DNA of 64,000 bases, from the NCBI RefSeq assembly GCF_000745015.1, contig NZ_JQNA01000002.1, positions 1,736,001 to 1,800,000 on the forward strand, written 5' to 3'. Origin of the DNA: Burkholderia sp. 9120 (lineage in GTDB: Bacteria > Pseudomonadota > Gammaproteobacteria > Burkholderiales > Burkholderiaceae). Both the position numbers and the translations under genes were made by a program. Positions 46,778 to 55,565 of this stretch are shown here, in pieces (positions within the stretch are counted from its first letter, which is position 1; every line of letters begins with the position of its first letter). Below the pieces are notes generated by a model, which was not told where the DNA came from, did no database searches, and worked only from the letters and a program-made list of their open reading frames with translations.

Positions 46778-47158
46778 TCACTTTGCTGCAGGTTGGCCCG
46801 GCGGCGTTTGGGCAATTGCGCACGTTTCTTTCAATGCCGTGAGCGCTAGCATGTTCATGGGATCCTGCCAATACTTCGGGTTGTCGCGAAGGTACTTGTC
46901 AAAGACTGCGACTACCTGCTTGTTAGTCATCCCGTGTATGCATCCACTCAGCATGTCGAGATTGCGGTCCGAACCGGTGAGCACAGACGACACCAACAAC
47001 CCGTCGACAAGTCCCTCTGCGTAGCCAATACGCTCCGTAACTGAAAGATCGTTGTAGGAACTACCCGTCTCAAAACCGCCGTGGAACGCCAATCCGCCCG
47101 CATTTGCATTTGAGGCGATCAGCCCCGAGATGAAGATCAACGCATGTCTAAATCGCAT
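46778..47158 (-). CDS. Rap1a/Tai-like periplasmic immunity protein
   Basis: A 126-residue exported protein. A signal peptide (RHALIFISGLIASNANA) precedes a helical domain with YAEGLVDGLL, then LSGCIHGMTNKQVVAVFDKYL and LALTALKETCAI. The two Cys and the spacing match the Rap1a/Tai immunity family that protects against type VI secreted amidases or related effectors in the periplasm. No effector gene is adjacent, so the immunity gene appears orphaned. Confidence 0.65.
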   Translation of the reverse strand: MRFRHALIFISGLIASNANAGGLAFHGGFETGSSYNDLSVTERIGYAEGLVDGLLVSSVLTGSDRNLDMLSGCIHGMTNKQVVAVFDKYLRDNPKYWQDPMNMLALTALKETCAIAQTPPGQPAAK

Positions 47159-47224
47159 ATTCGACTTTCCTTGTTGTTATCCTCTAGCAGCGCCCCGTAC
47201 CCGATCAGGTAAACCGGCAGCAAG

Positions 47225-48247
47225 CTAACAGGCGCGCAGGTCACTATATAGATCTGGCTCTCTCAATGCGTGACGGATGAGGGACTTAACCGTAACCCGC
47301 AAAAACTTGTCAGCGTTCTCTTGGCTGACGAGTAACTGTAGTTTCTTGCGAAAATCAGGGACACCGCCATGCGCCACGCTACTCCGATATGAATAAAGTG
47401 CGGACCATATTTTTTCGGAAGAAGCGTCACCAAAATACGCTGAGAGAGGAAGTGGGCGATCAAAGCGACGCGACAAGAGTGGAATTTTAGACTTCATTTG
47501 GTGAGTGATCGAGTCGCCGCGATCCTCCAAGACAGGATTGTGCGTTATTAGCATTTCTATAATCGCAAACAGCCCCAAACATACAAAGTCGGAATTCGAA
47601 GGAAGATCGTTTAGCGAGTCGAGCATCTGCAAGGCTCGAAGAATTTCTGGAAAGCCACCTTTTCCACCGATACCACCTGTTGTTGAGATCAACAGATCGT
47701 ACGTAATCGCTATTTCCTTAAGCGAGTCGACGTTTATTTCATCAAATCTGCCAGCAAATCCTGGATGGGAGCCGATATTAAAATATTTCTGCAAACGCTC
47801 GGATTTCCAGCCATGAGAGATCTCCGAGAAACTGAATGACAGAAGGTCAAGCGGCGCCTCGCAAATACTTGCCGCATAGTGCAAATTGACGTTTACATTT
47901 CTCGTCCCGGGATAGCGCACAACATAGTATTTCCATTCCGACTCCGGCAGCGATTCGGTTTGAATTGAATGACCACCTCCAGGTAGCTCGGTAGGTATCT
48001 GTTTGCATTCAAAGATGCTCGTCAGAGATAAAGTCCCACTCCTGCCAATTAATGAATCTAGTTTGACCTTTATATTTTCCCGCTCAATTGGCGTGGCTTT
48101 GTCAAGAACGCTGCCATCTGGAAACGCAAACGGAAGCGCCCCAGAATTTATCTGCATTGGATTGGCGACAAAGGATGTTGACGTGTACCGAATGGCATTT
48201 TGAATGGCGGCTCCCCAGTCGAATTTAATCGTGCCTTTCTCATCCAT
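47225..48247 (-). CDS. HEPN-like (Apea-like) hypothetical protein
   Basis: A 340-residue protein. The C-terminal third has CLGLFAIIEMLITHNPVL followed by SALYSYRSSVAHGG, an RxxxxH motif in the position and context of ApeA/HEPN-like domains of phage-sensing proteins. The N-terminal 200 residues form an unrecognised beta-rich domain. It is low in GC. It may act as an abortive-infection RNase; this is inferred only from the motif and context. Confidence 0.6.
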   Translation of the reverse strand: MDEKGTIKFDWGAAIQNAIRYTSTSFVANPMQINSGALPFAFPDGSVLDKATPIERENIKVKLDSLIGRSGTLSLTSIFECKQIPTELPGGGHSIQTESLPESEWKYYVVRYPGTRNVNVNLHYAASICEAPLDLLSFSFSEISHGWKSERLQKYFNIGSHPGFAGRFDEINVDSLKEIAITYDLLISTTGGIGGKGGFPEILRALQMLDSLNDLPSNSDFVCLGLFAIIEMLITHNPVLEDRGDSITHQMKSKIPLLSRRFDRPLPLSAYFGDASSEKIWSALYSYRSSVAHGGVPDFRKKLQLLVSQENADKFLRVTVKSLIRHALREPDLYSDLRAC

Positions 48248-48370
48248 ATTGTCCGCCCCTTAGGAACTGATTGTTGATTTTATACTTGGTCACTACACAC
48301 AGATTTTCGACGATGTACGCGACGACGTCTAATGACTGTTTGTGGCCGAGTGTCGTCTCATGCGAAGCGC

Positions 48371-49129
48371 TCATGGTTCAAGCACAACATCCTGGTCGTC
48401 GCCCATCCCATGATAGCCACCCTGAAATATGATGGTCGCGTGATGGGGATTATCTGCACGATAGACGTTGGCATAGATTGGGGTGGCCACGATGCCCGCG
48501 CCGCAGTCGAATTTCATGTCTCTATCGATTTGCCCGCTTTTGATATTGATGAGACGCAAACGAACCATCGACAACGCACAATACTTCGAAGACTGATACA
48601 CACCCAGCAACAGGTGGTTCTTCGTGTGATACCACATCGGTATTTCAATAACACCGATAACTGAGGGATTTTTGAGTCCGGTATCGTCGAGCGCGCCGAT
48701 CTGTTGGAGCGAGATCGGTAAAACGTTTTTGCCATCCCGCCATTCCCCCTCTGCCCCTCTATCGCTGATTTTTAGCGCAATAGGGCAGGGAGTAGGGTGC
48801 GTAGGCGAAGCGGAAGGTATCTTGGGCGAATCACCAAATGAAACAGGCTCTGCTGCTTCGCATAACTGCATCTCGCCATTCAATTGGCGTTTTCCTTGCA
48901 ATGGAATGGGAACGCGATGGGCATCGTAGTAGTAACTGCCATCGACTCGCCAGTGATCAGGCTCATTTGGGTCTGTGTCATCGTAGGTCTGCAACGACAG
49001 ATGAACCGATATTCGACCGATCGTGCCGACATAGTTTTTGATTTCATACCACCCAGCATCCGCAGACGTAGCGACCGCAAACAAAGGTACGCATAGGGCC
49101 ATGCAAAATAAATTTTTCTTGATTTTCAT
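48371..49129 (-). CDS. Secreted hypothetical protein
   Basis: A 252-residue exported protein with a clear signal peptide (KKNLFCMALCVPLFAVATSADA, cleavage near ADA-G) and a beta-rich body. I do not recognise the family. It lies on the same strand as the Rap1a-like and other small genes, so it may be another periplasmic immunity or inhibitor protein; this is inferred from context alone. Confidence 0.6.
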   Translation of the reverse strand: MKIKKNLFCMALCVPLFAVATSADAGWYEIKNYVGTIGRISVHLSLQTYDDTDPNEPDHWRVDGSYYYDAHRVPIPLQGKRQLNGEMQLCEAAEPVSFGDSPKIPSASPTHPTPCPIALKISDRGAEGEWRDGKNVLPISLQQIGALDDTGLKNPSVIGVIEIPMWYHTKNHLLLGVYQSSKYCALSMVRLRLINIKSGQIDRDMKFDCGAGIVATPIYANVYRADNPHHATIIFQGGYHGMGDDQDVVLEP

Positions 49130-49240
49130 AGATTATTTAGATGGCTTCGGATTGTTCAGCATACAGATTGTCGACGATCCAAGTCACCGTGCCGAACGTC
49201 TCAAATTGGCCGTCAGAAGCATTTCGCCGCCGGCTGCGTT

Positions 49241-49507
49241 TCAAAATACTTCGACCGAACACCAGTCCGGCACGAACCCTTCGAAGATAAAAAAATCGTC
49301 GATGTATGCAAGACCGAGCTTTTCCAAAGACCTCATGCACGAGTCTGCTGCATCTCCGCCGAAAAACGGACCAAGCGAAATTAGATTGCTAGATTCGTCA
49401 AAATAGGTCCGCAAATTGAATTCGACCATAACCGTCGAGAGATCGACATTATTGGCCGTGAGTGCGGCTCGTCGGACAACGATTCCGAAATCTCGCGATA
49501 CCTTCAT
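49241..49507 (-). CDS. Small hypothetical protein
   Basis: An 88-residue acidic protein with the segments VMVEFNLRTYFDE and SCMRSLEKLGLAYIDDFFIF. No signal peptide, membrane segment or known domain is seen. Only a weak ribosome site precedes the ATG at 49507. Size and acidity would suit an immunity protein, but this is speculative. Confidence 0.4.
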   Translation of the reverse strand: MKVSRDFGIVVRRAALTANNVDLSTVMVEFNLRTYFDESSNLISLGPFFGGDAADSCMRSLEKLGLAYIDDFFIFEGFVPDWCSVEVF

Positions 49508-49677
49508 CTGTAGATGGCCGGAGCAAATGTGTAGCCACGATTGTTAACGATCTAGGCGCTGATGTCGAACGACCGGTTGTCGCCGCAGTACGACGAACCA
49601 GACTCCCTAACCACACCTTCCAGATCGGGGCAAGCGCACGGCCCTCCGACGACGCGGCTGTTAGCGCGACGACGACG

Positions 49678-50025
49678 TCAGCGACGAGCCAATCTGGCCG
49701 TCAGCCGCTCCACTATCTCGACGATCATCTCCCGGTCCTTGCTGCTCACGCCAGACAGTAACCGTGCCACGTGCCTTGCCTGATCGCTCGGGCGGCTGCT
49801 GACCTCGGTCAGCAGATCTGCAATATCGCAATCGAAAGCGTCAGCCAGCTCCACGAGCCGCGCCACGTTGGGCATCACCAGTCCCCGCTCGATCCTCGAG
49901 ACCGCCTCGTTCCCGATCCCCAATTGCTCTGCGACCTGCTCCTGAGTGAGACGTGCTGCGACGCGGTTTCGCGCAATCGCCCTTCCTACAACCGTCGCCA
50001 GTTGGTCCATGTCTTTATCCGGCAT
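49678..50025 (-). CDS. XRE-family transcriptional regulator
   Basis: A 115-residue protein with a typical N-terminal helix-turn-helix (about residues 18-70) containing RLTQEQVAEQLGIGNEAVSRIERG and PNVARLVELADAFDCDIADLL. The C-terminal tail is helical and charged. Candidate starts are 50043, 50025 and 50010. A 23-bp inverted repeat lies about 60 bp upstream and may be its own operator. It is divergent from a lipoprotein gene 280 bp away. Confidence 0.85.
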   Translation of the reverse strand: MPDKDMDQLATVVGRAIARNRVAARLTQEQVAEQLGIGNEAVSRIERGLVMPNVARLVELADAFDCDIADLLTEVSSRPSDQARHVARLLSGVSSKDREMIVEIVERLTARLARR

Positions 50026-50082
50026 CCACCCTCCCATATCCACCCGAATGGTTGGCGATCACCCCACTGACATGAAGGGTTT

Positions 50083-50105
50083 AATAGGTTGATACTCAAC
50101 TTATT
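50083..50105. promoter_or_regulatory. Palindromic operator candidate upstream of the XRE gene
   Basis: AATAGGTTGA-TAC-TCAACTTATT is a 23-bp inverted repeat with one mismatch between arms, AT-rich in a GC-rich surrounding. It lies between the XRE gene and the divergent lipoprotein gene, consistent with XRE autoregulation. Confidence 0.55.
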
Positions 50106-50304
50106 GGGTTGTTTGTCGTTATCCCGTATGTCCGCCGTGCTCCAGTCTGTTACCGCAGCCCGCGAGCAAGACGGCCCGACGCACGTGGCCGGCGCGCCGG
50201 CCATTACGTAAAGCGGCCTGGATGTCCCGCTTCAGGATGGCCGTGAGAGAGAGCCGGACGGTCTGGTTGTTCGACCACCGAGAAACCAAAATGAGGGCAA
50301 TAAA

Positions 50305-52116
50305 TTGAAGACTCTGAAGAATGCTGCATTTGTGAAACTGACTTTGTGCGCATCGGTTGCCGCATCACTTGCCGCCTGTGGCGGGGGCGGAGGCGGGAGC
50401 CCTTCCACTCCCTCTTCAACAGGTAGTGCCGGCAATCCGACGCAGAATGCGCAACTCACCGGCAAGGCCATCGACGGCTATCTCGCCGGCGCCACGGTCT
50501 GCTTTGACAATGGCGCCGGTGCGTGCGACACGACGCAGCCGACAACCACGACCGATGCGAACGGCAATTACGTCGTGCCATATAGCGGCGACATCACCGG
50601 CAAGAAGTTGCTCGTGGTCGTCAACTCATCGACGAAGGATCTCTCGCGCCCAGGCTATACGTTCCCGGCGGCATTCGCACTGACTGGCATCGTGACCGAT
50701 CCGACAACGCAGACCAACATCACCCCAATCAGCACGATGGTTGAGTCAATGATGGAGTCTGGCCTGTCGCAACAGGCCGCGACGCAGGCCGTATCAAGCT
50801 TGCTCGGCGAATCCGTCAACCTGTCGGCCGACTACATCGCCTCGGGTGATTCGACAGCGACGAACTTCGCTACACAGGTTGTCAACACGCTTGGTACGTT
50901 TGCCACCAATGGCCAGACGTCGGCGGCCACCGTTCGTGCAGTCATGCAGGCGATGGTGGTGAACAGCACCCTGACGCCGACCCAGACGCAGGTCACCGCG
51001 CAGGCGAATACACCGGCTTACATTCCGGCCAATGCGTCGCAGGTGCTGGTGAGCCCGACATATTCGCTCGACGGCTATCTGTACGACTGGGTGAATGGTC
51101 CGAAAAACGGCGCGAACCAGCAGGCGCCCGTGGAATCAGTGCTTCAGATCACGAACGGCTTGCTGGCAAGCTCACAGCAGGAATTTGTCAATAACGCCTG
51201 GTCGGCGCCATCCATCAGCAAGTACAACCAGATGCTGGGAGCATACGAACTGAAGGGGGACGCGTCGGGCTTCACGCCCTACGTGCCGCTTGCGCAGTGC
51301 AAATCGCTGCCGCTCTCCGGCGTCGGCCCGACGCTGACCGGTACCGATCCGAACACCGGGATCGCGTTCACCTACGAATATCGCGCGGTCGACCTGAGCA
51401 ACCAGCCGATGTCGACGGCTGTCTCGCCGAACGGTGAATCGCTCTTCCCGCTCTGGACGTCGCCGACGATGACATCCACTAAGTTCGCCGCAGGCACGAA
51501 AGCCTATGCAGGGTTGCTTTCGTATTCGACGGAGCGCGTGGTGATTCCAGTCTGGCAACCGATTTGCGCGGCACCGACGGTGACGAGCAGTGTGACGTGT
51601 GGCGGTGCGCCGGCTGTAACGGACGGAAGTCAGGTCGTCGAAGTCTCCAGCCCGACAGCAACGAACTACACCTCGGTGCAGCAGGCGGTCGGTCTGACGT
51701 TGCTCGCGCCGGGCGGCGGTTCGTACTTCCAGTTGCTCGCTAACGGCACGGTACAACAGGTTCAGCCAAACGCGCCGGGCACGCCCGATACCGTGGTCAA
51801 TACCAATATCGGTTCGTGGACCACGTACAGCCGTAACAGCAACGTGATCGTCGTGACCTTCAACTCCACCGAAATAGCTGCTCTGCAATCGGCGGCTGCG
51901 TCACAGCAACAGGCGCAGGTCGATCCGCAGACCGTACCGGTGCTCAATGGCGCGTCAACCGTAGTGGCGCTGGTGAACAACAACCTGATGGTGGGTTGGC
52001 TATTCCCGGCGACCTACACGGATAGGTCGGTGCAGTTCAGCTCGGCGCTGCCGCTATCGTTGCTCGACGCGGTGAACAAAGCTGCGGCTGCTTTCTGGAG
52101 TTCGACCGGTTCTTAA
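50305..52116 (+). CDS. Large lipoprotein of unknown function
   Basis: A 603-residue predicted lipoprotein with the lipobox SLAAC at about residue 25 and a Gly/Ser-rich linker. The first domain, GKAIDGYLAGATVCFDNGAG, resembles carboxypeptidase-regulatory-like folds of surface proteins, and TDPTTQTNITPISTMVESMM is a frequent follow-on in Burkholderia lipoproteins. The rest is beta-rich with no family I can name. GC content is host-like. It is probably surface or periplasmic. Confidence 0.75.
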   Translation: MKTLKNAAFVKLTLCASVAASLAACGGGGGGSPSTPSSTGSAGNPTQNAQLTGKAIDGYLAGATVCFDNGAGACDTTQPTTTTDANGNYVVPYSGDITGKKLLVVVNSSTKDLSRPGYTFPAAFALTGIVTDPTTQTNITPISTMVESMMESGLSQQAATQAVSSLLGESVNLSADYIASGDSTATNFATQVVNTLGTFATNGQTSAATVRAVMQAMVVNSTLTPTQTQVTAQANTPAYIPANASQVLVSPTYSLDGYLYDWVNGPKNGANQQAPVESVLQITNGLLASSQQEFVNNAWSAPSISKYNQMLGAYELKGDASGFTPYVPLAQCKSLPLSGVGPTLTGTDPNTGIAFTYEYRAVDLSNQPMSTAVSPNGESLFPLWTSPTMTSTKFAAGTKAYAGLLSYSTERVVIPVWQPICAAPTVTSSVTCGGAPAVTDGSQVVEVSSPTATNYTSVQQAVGLTLLAPGGGSYFQLLANGTVQQVQPNAPGTPDTVVNTNIGSWTTYSRNSNVIVVTFNSTEIAALQSAAASQQQAQVDPQTVPVLNGASTVVALVNNNLMVGWLFPATYTDRSVQFSSALPLSLLDAVNKAAAAFWSSTGS

Positions 52117-52333
52117 GTCGCACGCAGATCAAAGGGCGGTCCCTGACCTTCCTATAAACCGCGCCTCCCATTCCGAAGCTTCGCGAGCTGACGTCGGTGC
52201 AGACCGGCGTCTGACCCGTGGGGCGACGGGTAGGGCTTGCCTACCCCCAGGCCGCCGGACGACCACATCGTCCGGCCTCAGTTTCATTCGTCCTTCGGCG
52301 CCGATACGCGCCATGTCTAACTCATTCAACCTT

Positions 52334-53335
52334 ATGAAAATCTTCAGACATACGCTAGTGCTGAGCGTCGGCTGTATTTCAGTACTAGGACTCGCCGCAT
52401 GCGGTAACAACGTATTGGACTACCGGAACGCCCAGATATCGAACGGAAAGATTTTTGAGGGAGGCGATAACAAGCCTTTCAGCGGGCACCTGACCAATCT
52501 GCCTGAGCAGCAGATCAGAAACTCGCAAGCCGGGTTCATCCCGGTCATGCAGTTCGTGAGGCTGGGCAACCAGAATTTCCACGGCAATTCATCGGCGGTA
52601 TTCTGCGATGCCGACGTGAAGAATGGTTACCTTGACGGCACGGCCACTTGCAAGGAGCCGGATTCCGGTGTCGTCCGCTATGAGATGTCCTTCAGGGACG
52701 GCGCACTTGACGGTGACTTCAAGGTGTACGCTCCGACGGGCGACCATGACGTTATTTCGGAGGTGTCGTTCGACGCCGGTCGCGCGAATGGCGAGCAGAA
52801 GGTCTACAACATCGTCACGAAAAACCTCGTGTATGACCTCCACTGGGAACGCGGGATATCGGTCGGTGACCAGACCCGCTTCGATGCGGAAACAGGCAAG
52901 CAGACCTTTCAGAGTCACTTCGACGACGGGGGCAAGCTGGACGGGGATTACATCGAGTCTGCGCCGAACGGCATCGTTTTTCACAAGGTGCAGTACATGC
53001 ACGGAAAGAAAAACGGCGCCGAAGACACCTTTGACAACCTGACGGGGAAACCGACGTCCCACATCGAATGGCAAAACGACCGGATGAACGGGGCTTACAG
53101 GAAGTGGGATGCCAATGGCAATCTCGTGAAGGACGACACCTATCAGGATGGCATGCTCATACCAACACCTGCGGAACAGCAGGCAGCATCGGAAGCCGCA
53201 GCACAGATGGACTACGCCGATTGCATGAAGAAGTGGCAACGGGTGGGGATGGCATTGCAAGTCCACACCGCGAGCCCGGACGAAGAAGTCCGGCAATGGC
53301 AGGCGTCCTGTCAGAAAGGCATATTGCCGGGATAA
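52334..53335 (+). CDS. Lipoprotein with MORN-like repeats
   Basis: A 333-residue lipoprotein with lipobox GLAAC near residue 23. From about residue 120 it has several MORN/YwqK-like repeats (for example GALDGDFKVYAPTGDHDVI, GGKLDGDYIESAPNG and RMNGAYRKWDANGNLV). YwqK/MORN-repeat proteins often serve as antitoxins or immunity proteins. The start at 52334 is preferred over 52313 since it begins directly at the signal sequence. A terminator follows about 115 bp downstream. Confidence 0.75.
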   Translation: MKIFRHTLVLSVGCISVLGLAACGNNVLDYRNAQISNGKIFEGGDNKPFSGHLTNLPEQQIRNSQAGFIPVMQFVRLGNQNFHGNSSAVFCDADVKNGYLDGTATCKEPDSGVVRYEMSFRDGALDGDFKVYAPTGDHDVISEVSFDAGRANGEQKVYNIVTKNLVYDLHWERGISVGDQTRFDAETGKQTFQSHFDDGGKLDGDYIESAPNGIVFHKVQYMHGKKNGAEDTFDNLTGKPTSHIEWQNDRMNGAYRKWDANGNLVKDDTYQDGMLIPTPAEQQAASEAAAQMDYADCMKKWQRVGMALQVHTASPDEEVRQWQASCQKGILPG

Positions 53336-53448
53336 CTTCCGGCAAGCTTCGCCGTGCTGCTCTCCCTTGCCGGACATCCTGCGGCGTCTATAGGCACAAT
53401 CACATTCTCTCAGGCTCTGGCAGGGCCCTCGGGCTAGCCAGAATCTTT

Positions 53449-53474
53449 AGCCGACCTTATGGGTCGGTTTTTTT
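53449..53474 (+). terminator. Rho-independent terminator after the MORN lipoprotein
   Basis: CCGACC (53451-53456) pairs with GGTCGG (53462-53467) around TTATG, extended by a G-T and an A-T pair, and followed by a run of seven T. Confidence 0.82.
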
Positions 53475-53620
53475 GTGCCAGATCGCGTTGTTGAAGTGAT
53501 TGCGGTGGCGAGACGCCAAGGCTTCGGTGATGTCGGGTGTCACCATTGATGAAAAATGCGTCGTTGAAGTTAAGGCGATTTTTCAGCAAGAGTGGCGTCG
53601 AGCAACCAGCACGTGCTAAG

Positions 53621-53667
53621 GAAAGTGAAATATCCGTCCCGCACTGCCGCAGTAAGTGAAAAAACTG
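53621..53667. repeat. Left copy of an inverted motif pair flanking the TetR/SDR cassette
   Basis: GAAAGTGAAA (53621-53630) and CAGTAAGTGAAAAAACTG (53650-53667) appear in this order. The same two motifs, inverted and in mirror order, lie at 57511-57545. They may be relics of insertion-sequence ends. Confidence 0.5.
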
Positions 53668-53801
53668 TTGTGTTCTCATCGGCGCGCTTGGAGTCGATAG
53701 ACCACGTCGCCACTTTGTTCATCAGACGACAAAACGCCCCGGGTCCGTCGCTCATGTCAGTTGCCATGGTCATTTCTCAGTGAATCGTTTCCGATAACCC
53801 G

Positions 53802-54416
53802 TCAGGCGCGCCGAGGCAGGAGAACTAGGTCGGCCGCTTCCTCAGCATCTTTGAGGAGCGTCTTGCGCGGCGTGCCCATCTGCGCACGCATGGTCAGCCC
53901 ACGCGCTAAATCCGTGACTTGGGTTGCGCGCGCGGCGACGGGAAAGTCAGATGGGATTTCTCCCGCACTGATCCCGTCCCGGAAACGGCGCTCCACCAGC
54001 GCCGCACCGCCCGCGACCGCGCTCTGCAGGAACCGCTGAACCTCAGCGTCGTTCACAAGCGGCGCGACGCACATCATAAGGCAGCCCCGGGCGGACCCTT
54101 TCTCGGTCGCACTTTCGACGGCGTACCTCAGAAAGTCCGCGATCGAGTCGCGAAGACTCTGTGGCGAGAGGAGTGCCTTCGCGGCTGATGCGCCCTTCCG
54201 TTCTGCGTACGCCTTAAGGACCCGCAAGAATATCGCCCGCTTGTCCCCAAAGACGGCATACAGGCTCGGCCGTCCCACACCCATCCCGGCGACGAGATCG
54301 TCAATCGTCACTCCGTCGTAGCCTTTCGACCAGAACACCTGAGTCGCCTTTTCCAGCGCCCCCGTCTCGTCGAAACTGCGCGGTCGCCCCACTGGCCTAG
54401 CAGTATTTTGAATCAT
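53802..54416 (-). CDS. TetR/AcrR-family transcriptional regulator
   Basis: A 204-residue TetR-type repressor. The N-terminal DNA-binding domain has ALEKATQVFWSKGYDGVTIDDL and GVGRPSLYAVFGDKRAIFLRVL. The C-terminal ligand domain contains GSARGCLMMCVAPL, a conserved region of the TetR_C group acting on small-molecule stress genes. It is divergent from a cluster of three short-chain dehydrogenases whose promoter overlaps repeated TAGTTC sites, so it probably represses them. Confidence 0.92.
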   Translation of the reverse strand: MIQNTARPVGRPRSFDETGALEKATQVFWSKGYDGVTIDDLVAGMGVGRPSLYAVFGDKRAIFLRVLKAYAERKGASAAKALLSPQSLRDSIADFLRYAVESATEKGSARGCLMMCVAPLVNDAEVQRFLQSAVAGGAALVERRFRDGISAGEIPSDFPVAARATQVTDLARGLTMRAQMGTPRKTLLKDAEEAADLVLLPRRA

Positions 54417-54417
54417 T

Positions 54418-54471
54418 TAGTTCAAAACTCCTTGACAATTACCATCGCACCAATTTATAACCGAATAGTTC
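54418..54471 (+). promoter_or_regulatory. Promoter of the SDR cluster with TAGTTC repeats
   Basis: TTGACA (54432-54437) and TATAAC (54456-54461) with an 18-base spacer form a near-consensus promoter pointing to the SDR genes. TAGTTC occurs on both sides (54418-54423 and 54466-54471), the first directly before the TetR start codon. These are likely operator half sites for the divergent TetR protein. Confidence 0.6.
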
Positions 54472-54543
54472 TAAATTATCAAGCCGATCTTGGCCTCGCA
54501 GGGCCTTACGACTCGACCATTACCCTTTAACACGGAGACGCCC

Positions 54544-55551
54544 ATGGAACATTCAATCGCGCTCGTCACCGGCACCACCTCCGGGGTCGGTTATGAGGCA
54601 GCCCGCTTGCTCGCCACCAACGGCTACCGCCAAGTCATCGTCACCGGGCGCAGCTTGGCCCGGGTTCAAGAAACGGCCGCTCAGCTCGCGGCTCAGACCA
54701 AGACACAGGTATTCACGCCGCTGGAGCTGGAGCTGGACGAGCGGACCAGCGTTCAATCCGCCCTCGTCGAACTCGTCAAGCGAGGTCAGCCGATTGATTT
54801 CCTACTGCTCAATGCCGGGATGGTCCCAGGTAAGCAGCGGGTGATCACTGCGGCGGGCGTCGAGGCTTCTCAGGCCCCGCTCATCGGCCATCATCAATTG
54901 ACTGTCGGATTGCTCCGCGCCAACCTGCTGAGCCCCAACGCGCGGATTGTTATTGCCAGCGCGGAACCTGCCCGAGGGGGCGTACCCATGTTCAAGTACA
55001 CCGACGTGGACGCACTCGCTGCCAAATACCACGGAGGCGACCTGACCGCTGCTATGGAAGCCCTGCTGCGCAACGGGCCGAACGTGAAGTATGTGCCCAA
55101 CAATGCGTATGCCGACGCGAAGCTCATCGTTGCTTGGTGGGCTGCGGCGCTGGCGCGCCGGCTACCCTCCGGCATGGCCGTATACGCCGTGTCGCCCGGT
55201 GCCGCGACCGCTACCAATGTTTCGCGACAAGCTAGCCTGGCCGTGAAGTATCTGTTTATCCCAATCGCGAACCTCATTCCCGGCATGAATCAGACGCCGG
55301 AGACGGCGGCGGGCCGGTATATCCAGGCCTCGAAGTTCGGAACCGACGTCTCAGGGCAATTCTTCGCCTCGGCTCAAGGGAAGTTCTCAGGCCCAATTGA
55401 GGCGCAGCGCCACCCACACCTCCTCGATGGCGCTAATCAGGAAGCCGCGTGGCAGGCCGTCGTCAATGTCTCCGGCGTCAACTTGTCGAACCTCGCATCC
55501 TTTGCGCCAAGCATCGTACAAAACAGTTCAAAACTAGCAAGACAACCCTAA
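54544..55551 (+). CDS. Short-chain dehydrogenase/reductase, first of three
   Basis: A 335-residue SDR, longer than the classical 250. The cofactor motif is TGTTSGVGYEAARLL, with LLLNAGMVPG in the middle and the Tyr-x3-Lys pair in NNAYADAKLIVAWW. The extended C-terminal part is reminiscent of protochlorophyllide reductase/retinol dehydrogenase-like SDRs. The start at 54544 has GGAG 7 bases upstream. It is separated by 14 bp from the next SDR gene. Substrate unknown. Confidence 0.85.
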   Translation: MEHSIALVTGTTSGVGYEAARLLATNGYRQVIVTGRSLARVQETAAQLAAQTKTQVFTPLELELDERTSVQSALVELVKRGQPIDFLLLNAGMVPGKQRVITAAGVEASQAPLIGHHQLTVGLLRANLLSPNARIVIASAEPARGGVPMFKYTDVDALAAKYHGGDLTAAMEALLRNGPNVKYVPNNAYADAKLIVAWWAAALARRLPSGMAVYAVSPGAATATNVSRQASLAVKYLFIPIANLIPGMNQTPETAAGRYIQASKFGTDVSGQFFASAQGKFSGPIEAQRHPHLLDGANQEAAWQAVVNVSGVNLSNLASFAPSIVQNSSKLARQP

Positions 55552-55565
55552 CGGAGGAAAGCACT

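Larger units (their letters stand above)
53336..53801. other. Spacer between the lipoprotein and TetR genes
   Basis: A 466 bp region with a terminator and one half of an inverted motif pair, described separately. Minus-strand frame 53570-53773 (67 residues, containing DENTTVFSLTAAVRDGYFTF) looks moderately protein-like and has GAGAA before a possible ATG, but without other support I do not call it a gene. Confidence 0.4.

Noticed and set aside
53570..53773. 67-residue minus-strand frame upstream of TetR
   Set aside because: It has a moderately protein-like composition and a possible ribosome site, but no family resemblance, and it overlaps the presumed IS-end motif.
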